DNA of 64,000 nucleotides, from contig NC_067283.1 in the NCBI RefSeq assembly GCF_020740795.1, positions 2,383,659 through 2,447,658 of the forward strand. Reading direction: 5' to 3'. Each line of letters opens with the position of its first letter. Within the stretch, counting starts at the first letter, position 1. The translations under genes were made by a program, and so were the position numbers. Source of the stretch: Apus apus. Its lineage: Eukaryota; Chordata; Aves; Apodiformes; Apodidae. Shown here one piece after another: positions 62,701 through 64,000 of this stretch. A model generated the notes under the pieces. The model had not been told where the DNA came from and did not search any database. It worked only from the letters and a program-made list of their open reading frames with translations.

Positions 62701-63962
62701 CTGGAAAGAGGGAGGGGGGGAAACCTGAGGTCTGCTAAAACGTTCTCCAGGGCTGGTCCAGTGGCTCCTACCAGCGGCCACAATACAACATCCCAAAAAG
62801 CAGCAAGAACCATCACTCTTGATGAAACTTAAACTGCAACCGCTCTATCAGGTGCTTGCATCCCGTTCCCCAACCAAATCAATTTTGGGATAAGTCTTGA
62901 AACAAACAAACAACTAACAAACCCAAACAAAACTCAGCTACACTGACACCCCAAAACCCAAAGGGGGGCTGCACAGATGGAAAGCCAAGCCTACCCTTTG
63001 CTGCAGGCTGAAGCCCCCGTGACGTGGCTGGGGGCGGGGGGTCTTCAAGGTGAAGGGATGAGAGGGGGATTTGGCTCCTGCAGTTCAGCCATCGCTTCCC
63101 AAGGAATAAGAGAGAAGAGGGGGTCGGAGGAGGGGGGCGAGATGGGGGAACCGGATCCACCTGCGCGGCGGGGCCCGGGCCGGTAGCGCCCCCTGCTGGT
63201 CCCGCCTGCGCACCGCGCACAGGTGAGCGCCGGGGGATGCGGAGGCTCCGCGCCTCTCCGCGCTCACCCTCACCTCTGTCGGGAACAAGCTTTGCACCGT
63301 CCCGGGCTGCTGATAGCAGCATGCACCCCCCCAAACAATAAAATTTTTTTAAAAATTAAAAACCAACCCAAAAAACAACTAAGTGGCCGGAGTGATGCCG
63401 GGACCCACTTGCCAGCACCTGATGCTGAAGCACGTGCTTAAATTAGGGCCAAAAAAACAAGTTTTTCGGGGCTGTCTCATGCTGGTCGGGGGGTCAGAGC
63501 ACGCAAGGGGAGCCAAGCTCCCCGACCACCCCGGTTCGGGGCCGCTCCGTCGTGGAAGGGAAGAACGAGGCGCTCTCCCGCTCGCAGAGTTTTTGCTTGG
63601 GAAAAAAAAAAAAATCACAGCAGCTCCCGGAGAGCCCGGCAACGGGATTAGGGGCGCCGAGCTGAGAGCAGAGGGCACGGGCGGAGAGCCGAGGGGACCG
63701 GGCTGTCCTTCCCGGCCCCCTCTCTCGGGGGGCTCCGGGGTGTCAGAGCGGGCGGAGGAGATGCCCGCGCCCACCGAGGGAAGCGGCAGCGCCGGCAGCA
63801 TCCCCGCCGCGGGCGAGATGCGCAAAATGAAACGAAATTAAAGAAAAGGTGGAGCCGGGGCACCTACCCGAAGTAGGCGGCGGAGGGCCGCGGGGAACAG
63901 GCGAGCAGCCCTAGGAGCGCGCAGGAGGAGAGCCAGCCCAGCAGGACGTGTCCATCCAGCAT
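8280..63962 (-). CDS. WNT9A: WNT9A, secreted Wnt signalling protein (four coding exons, complete CDS)
   Basis: The CDS joins 63962..63868, 23960..23701, 19732..19470 and 8753..8280 on the minus strand, giving 363 residues. What is seen: residues 1-29 form a signal peptide with hydrophobic core [17 protein letters not shown] and likely cleavage near SAA-YFG. Twenty-four cysteines follow (first C60, last C361), the number typical of Wnts. The N-glycosylation sequon NCT is at N104. [16 protein letters not shown] lies at 216-231, with S224 as the expected palmitoleoylated serine that PORCN modifies and Frizzled binds. The cysteine-rich C-terminal finger ends [10 protein letters not shown] poorly conserved linker (about 261-285) separates the two domains. 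Known of the family: WNT9A is a lipid-modified secreted ligand of Frizzled/LRP receptors, required in chick and mouse for synovial joint interzones. WNT9B and other Wnts are excluded by near-identity to vertebrate WNT9A across exons 2-4 and by the C-terminus QREEVYTCK. All junctions are GT-AG and in frame. The transcription start is outside the window. Confidence 0.97.
10595..10612. repeat. T18 homopolymer in intron 3
   Basis: Eighteen T on the plus strand with no recognisable retroposon body beside it. Confidence 0.85.
13450..13551 (+). repeat. MIR-type SINE relic
   Basis: 'gtgtgtgacctttagtaagt' followed by 'cacttaatctttctgagtct' and 'ctctgtaaaatggagata' follows the MIR core and 3' segment order. 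It is diverged, as expected of a relic older than birds. Confidence 0.7.
13872..14396 (+). mobile_element. CR1 LINE 3' fragment (antisense to WNT9A)
   Basis: The fragment starts around 'actgtgtccagctctgg' in the ORF2 end region and runs through 'ttggggttgttcagcctga', 'aggttgcccagagaggtgg' and 'aaggtcccttccaaca' to the terminal 'tgattcta'. At about 520 bases it is one of the longer copies. It is 5'-truncated, as is normal for CR1, and its frame is broken. Confidence 0.9.
16015..16115 (+). repeat. MIR-like SINE relic
   Basis: The order 'ttcaggagagttggcttcag', 'tcctgctccatcatcagctt', 'cttggggaaaggcactcagt' parallels the MIR segment 'contents, gctctgccac, ttgggcaagtcact'. It is weaker than the 13450 copy. 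Confidence 0.45.
16287..16625 (-). mobile_element. CR1 LINE 3' fragment (sense to WNT9A)
   Basis: In plus-strand reading it begins with 'agaatcacagaaccattcag', the complement of the CR1 terminal repeat, then continues through 'ctccctgggcagcctgttcc' to 'gtgacctctcaggtagctgt'. It belongs to a CR1 group with a different 3' body from the plus-strand copies and is 5'-truncated. Confidence 0.9.
18850..18866. repeat. A17 homopolymer in intron 3
   Basis: Seventeen A on the plus strand, preceded by A-rich sequence. No retroposed gene or LINE body precedes it, so it is read as a simple repeat and not a poly(A) tail. Confidence 0.8.
19470..19732 (-). CDS. WNT9A: WNT9A coding exon 3
   Basis: The acceptor is TCTCCTACAG with a long pyrimidine tract, and the donor is AAG-GTGTGT. 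The exon is 263 bases and encodes residues 119-206: [18 protein letters not shown], the cysteine cluster around CTCDEAP, the Wnt hallmark WQWGGCGDN, and [12 protein letters not shown]. It contributes cysteines 142, 150, 152 and 169. The Gly119 codon is split across intron 2; intron 3 is phase 0. No substitution at a family-invariant position is visible. The longer reading frame on the opposite strand here is a shadow. Confidence 0.97.
19733..23700 (-). other. WNT9A: WNT9A intron 2
   Basis: The intron is 3968 bases, donor GTGAGAG and acceptor TCTCCTACAG, phase 1. Apart from a MIR-like relic at 22820..22913 and a T-run near 22105..22119, nothing in it is recognisable. No CR1 fragment was seen. 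Confidence 0.9.
22820..22913 (+). repeat. MIR-like SINE relic
   Basis: 'ctaggttcagctccatcact', 'gagtgtgggactttctggaa', 'gtcacc' and 'ctatctgtaaaatgg' appear in MIR order and spacing. It lies in intron 2. Confidence 0.5.
23701..23960 (-). CDS. WNT9A: WNT9A coding exon 2
   Basis: The acceptor CTCCTCACAG lies just above 23960 and the donor GTGAGAG just below 23701; the exon is 260 bases. It encodes residues 32-119, including [12 protein letters not shown], the motif [19 protein letters not shown], and RWNCTLEG with the glycosylation site N104. It contributes cysteines 60, 73, 94 and 105 of the Wnt N-terminal helical domain. The open frame continues past the donor into intron sequence, but that continuation (ERGGGSWW...) is not Wnt-like, which places the exon boundary at KRG. 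The following intron 2 is phase 1. Confidence 0.97.
25136..25463 (+). mobile_element. CR1 LINE 3' fragment carrying a T-rich expansion
   Basis: Recognisable pieces are 'aacaggctgcccagggaggt' and, after a T/G-rich tract (about 25331..25383), 'gttggactctatgatcttag' to 'ctctgtgattctgta'. The low-complexity tract interrupts the usual 'gttgggttgac' segment, which suggests slippage or a secondary insertion in the element. Confidence 0.85.
26122..26361 (-). mobile_element. CR1 LINE 3' fragment
   Basis: Plus-strand reading starts 'caatcacagactggtttggg' and continues through 'catgggcagggacacctcac' and 'ttctctgggcaacctgggcc', the complement of a CR1 tail. It ends near 'aaatctgtcttctgc' and is 5'-truncated. 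Confidence 0.9.
31598..31890 (+). mobile_element. CR1 LINE 3' fragment with a 35-bp internal tandem duplication
   Basis: The fragment runs from 'ggatgaggggaaatggtttt' through 'ggtggtgagacactggcaca' to 'aaccggtctatgat'. The segment 31776..31810 is repeated at 31811..31845 with two mismatches, so the CR1 tail motif is partly doubled. Confidence 0.9.
33612..33707 (+). mobile_element. CR1 LINE terminal fragment (short)
   Basis: About 95 bases ending 'gatgatctccagaggtccct', 'ccaaccattctgtggttctg', which is the CR1 3' terminus. It is heavily 5'-truncated. Confidence 0.8.
33955..34050 (+). mobile_element. Possible old CR1-type LINE relic
   Basis: The stretch 'ctcattgccaccggatgttg' followed by 'agggattagacaaattcagg' matches the 3' region of an older amniote CR1 group as I remember it; that group differs from the young avian copies nearby. 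It is diverged and short. A RepeatMasker run with an avian or reptilian library would settle it. Confidence 0.5.
34376..34800 (+). mobile_element. CR1 LINE 3' fragment
   Basis: It runs from 'gcagctctcctatgaagaca' through 'ttgttcagggtggagaagaa' and 'agctgcccagggaagttgtg' to 'ccgttctgtgtttctatg', about 425 bases, ending in the standard CR1 tail. Confidence 0.9.
39644..39787 (+). repeat. Unclassified repeated segment, copy A
   Basis: Shares ordered similarity with 40378..40512: 'tgcaggtgggatttgtctga' against 'tgcaggtagaatttgtctga', then 'gacaactttgctgtaagtct' against 'gacagctttgctgcacatct', then 'tattttccttttcagctc' against 'tattttctctgtccagctc'. Same orientation in both. I do not recognise it as CR1 or MIR. 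Confidence 0.7.
40180..40350 (-). mobile_element. CR1 LINE 3' fragment
   Basis: Plus-strand reading has 'gggttggaaaggacctctga', 'agatcatctagtccaa' and 'gagactccacagcctctctg', the complement of a CR1 tail. It ends directly left of the second copy of the duplicated segment at 40378..40512. Confidence 0.85.
40378..40512 (+). repeat. Unclassified repeated segment, copy B
   Basis: Second member of the pair with 39644..39787, about 735 bases away in direct orientation. A minus-strand CR1 tail lies immediately to its left. Sequence beyond either end of the pair does not match, so the shared unit is about 140 bases. Confidence 0.7.
43490..43792 (+). mobile_element. CR1 LINE 3' fragment
   Basis: It contains 'gatgggacaagggggaatga', 'agtggtgagacactggccca' and 'aaccattctatgttttta', the CR1 3' body and terminus. 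Sequence upstream to about 43340 may be more of the same element but is too diverged to call. Confidence 0.9.
47340..47712 (+). mobile_element. CR1 LINE 3' fragment
   Basis: It contains 'agaagagaaggctgcaggga', 'cttccagtacctgaaagggc', 'gtgtggtgagacactagccc' and a slightly altered terminus 'aaaccattctaca'. The copy is diverged and frame-broken. Confidence 0.9.
48371..48569. repeat. Candidate old DNA-transposon (MITE-like) relic with imperfect inverted ends
   Basis: The left end reads 'cctccacacaaggctctaaa' and then 'gtgccctttaattcaggtta'. The complement of the right end reads 'cctcatctgcacagccactt' and then 'agcacaactaatctgaactg'. The two can be aligned over about 40 bases with gaps. The interior is AT-rich with repeated TTAA-like words. 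No transposase coding remains. An ordinary AT-rich stretch is the alternative. Confidence 0.4.
50188..50262 (-). repeat. MIR-like SINE relic
   Basis: Plus-strand reading 'ccccattttacaagctgaag', 'taccctgaggttaatggatg', 'tgcccaaagccatgcag' is the complement of the MIR end (cccattttacag...ctgaggca...ttgcccaaggtcac). Confidence 0.55.
50996..51161 (-). mobile_element. CR1 LINE 3' fragment, outer or left member of an abutting pair
   Basis: Plus-strand reading begins 'atcatagaatgggttgagtt' and ends 'gcctccctgggcaacctt', the complement of a CR1 tail. It is immediately followed by the start of another CR1 tail at 51162. Confidence 0.88.
51162..51350 (-). mobile_element. CR1 LINE fragment abutting or nested in the previous one
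   Basis: 'aatcacagaatgttagggga' marks a fresh CR1 3' terminus at about 51164. From about 51268 the text 'gatgtctaaactaaatctaa' onward, with 'cctccagtttaaagtcatta', reads as the inner body of a CR1. That body may belong to the left element and would then be interrupted by this one. Either way two CR1 copies are joined here. Confidence 0.8.
52590..52680 (+). mobile_element. CR1 LINE terminal fragment (short)
   Basis: About 90 bases with 'ctggaactagatgatcttta' and 'aggtcccttccaaccca'. The very end is eroded ('gcctaagtattttgcaatgc'). Confidence 0.8.
53025..53127 (+). mobile_element. CR1 LINE terminal fragment (short)
   Basis: It contains 'atggtttagtggtggacttg', 'gatcttaaaggtcttttcca' and 'atgattctacagttctatg', the tail of the CR1 group with the 'ggtttagtggtgg' motif, the same group as 53440..54167. 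Confidence 0.8.
53440..54167 (+). mobile_element. CR1 LINE, longest copy, including the end of ORF2
   Basis: About 730 bases. The first half still translates as the C-terminal end of CR1 ORF2: [29 protein letters not shown], then a 'lqVrPhLe...W' type region that is now broken. The non-coding 3' part follows, from 'ggggtgttcagcctggagaa' to 'actggatgattctatata'. The reverse transcriptase core is missing, so the copy cannot move. Confidence 0.9.
54745..55122 (+). mobile_element. CR1 LINE 3' fragment
   Basis: It runs from 'ttttcagctcagagacagct' through 'gaagaaattctttagtgtga' and 'gtgagacactagcccaggtt' to 'ctgttctgtgattctacag'. The terminus is intact and the copy is 5'-truncated. Confidence 0.9.
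55508..55672 (-). mobile_element. CR1 LINE 3' fragment
   Basis: Plus-strand reading begins 'catagaatcacagaatggtt' and continues 'tgggttggaagggaccttaa' to 'gggatggggcagccagaaca'. This is one of the least diverged tails in the window by eye, so possibly a younger insertion. Confidence 0.9.
58168..58255 (+). repeat. MIR-like SINE relic
   Basis: 'gactcctgggctctagttct' followed by 'gtcactggcctcctcctgct' and 'ttccc' resembles the common amniote MIR variant, with a short A-rich insertion in the middle. Confidence 0.45.
58405..58450 (-). repeat. Short MIR-like fragment
   Basis: 'agggaaactgaggcacaagg' is the complement of the MIR phrase 'gtgcctcagtttccc'. Only about 45 bases are recognisable. Confidence 0.4.
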
Positions 63963-64000
63963 CTTGCAGCGGCGCCGGCGCTGCTCATCTCGTTCCCCCG
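63000..64000 (-). promoter_or_regulatory. WNT9A: GC-rich, CpG-dense promoter-proximal segment of WNT9A
   Basis: GC and CpG content rise sharply from about 63.0 kb and stay high to the right edge, covering exon 1 and the start of intron 1, apart from a short A/T-rich stretch near 63335..63385. G-runs occur at 63025..63040 and 63117..63152. This fits the 3' half of a CpG-island promoter. The transcription start and core promoter are past the edge of the window. Confidence 0.7.
63868..63962 (-). CDS. WNT9A: WNT9A coding exon 1 (start codon and signal peptide)
   Basis: The start codon is at 63962..63960 and is followed by [14 protein letters not shown], the characteristic WNT9A N-terminus (MLDG). 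The exon encodes residues 1-31 plus two bases of Gly32 and ends at a GTAGGT donor (63867 downward), so intron 1 is phase 2. The signal peptide has a hydrophobic stretch at residues 6-22 and a small-residue cleavage site before YFG. The 38 bases upstream of the ATG to the window edge are GC-rich 5' UTR. Any TATA box, initiator or further upstream exon lies beyond the edge. Confidence 0.95.

Larger units (their letters stand above)
23961..63867 (-). other. WNT9A: WNT9A intron 1, about 40 kb
   Basis: The intron separates the signal-peptide exon from the rest of the gene; donor GTAGGT, acceptor CTCCTCACAG, phase 2. CR1 pieces are concentrated at 25.1-26.4, 31.6-34.8, 40.2, 43.5-43.8, 47.3-47.7 and 51.0-55.7 kb. 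Stretches where I recognise no transposon or gene are 26.4-31.6, 35.3-39.6, 40.5-43.5, 43.8-47.3 and 55.7-63.0 kb, apart from features listed separately. Long first introns of Wnt genes often hold enhancers, but none can be identified from this sequence alone. Confidence 0.9.

Noticed and set aside
62879..63841. Open frames of 148-152 codons near the promoter
   Set aside because: High GC lowers stop-codon frequency; frames are open on both strands at once, which points to composition, not coding.
1..64000. tRNA genes, CRISPR arrays, retroviral LTRs or proviral genes, prokaryotic operons
   Set aside because: No tRNA box B-like sequence in a cloverleaf context, no regularly spaced repeats, no LTR pair with gag/pol-like frames, and no operon-like gene packing were seen.
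1..64000. A new multi-gene biological system
   Set aside because: The only protein gene supported is WNT9A. Everything else is transposon relics, simple repeats or unclassified non-coding DNA.

Overview
The window reads as vertebrate nuclear DNA, almost certainly from a bird. It holds one multi-exon protein gene with GT-AG introns of 4 to 40 kb and many 3'-end fragments of CR1 LINEs of the avian type, with the recurring tail motif 'gatgatctttaaggtccctt' or its complement. There is no bacterial, viral or organellar gene organisation. Species cannot be fixed from the sequence alone.

The gene is WNT9A (formerly WNT14), on the minus strand. All four coding exons can be assembled: exon 1 (63868..63962, signal peptide), exon 2 (23701..23960), exon 3 (19470..19732) and exon 4 (8280..8753, to the stop). 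Joined, they encode 363 residues with a clear signal peptide, 24 cysteines, the acylation motif CHGVSGSC and one N-glycosylation sequon in the usual Wnt place. No frameshift or premature stop was found. The promoter side is GC-rich and runs off the right edge, where only 38 bases lie beyond the start codon. In other amniotes WNT3A lies head-to-head beyond this edge; it is not in the window.

Layout from left to right. 1..~1990 has no recognisable gene. ~1990..8279 is AT-rich, has no recognisable CR1 and is full of simple repeats; it is best read as the 3' UTR and immediate 3' flank, with candidate poly(A) signals at 6186, 4186 and 2008. 8280..23960 holds exons 4, 3 and 2 with introns of 10.7 kb (intron 3) and 4.0 kb (intron 2). 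23961..63867 is the roughly 40 kb intron 1. It contains most of the transposon relics: about fifteen CR1 pieces, mainly between 25 and 55.7 kb, MIR-like SINE relics, a candidate old DNA transposon and an unexplained duplicated segment of about 140 bp. 55.7..63 kb has no recognisable CR1, and 63.0..64.0 kb is the promoter-proximal GC-rich segment.

I found no second protein gene, tRNA, rRNA, CRISPR array or retroviral provirus, and nothing that supports a new multi-gene system. The most useful leads are non-coding: the poly(A)/palindrome arrangement in the 3' UTR, isolated CpG-dense patches inside introns, the duplicated segment in intron 1, the candidate DNA transposon, and the uneven distribution of CR1.
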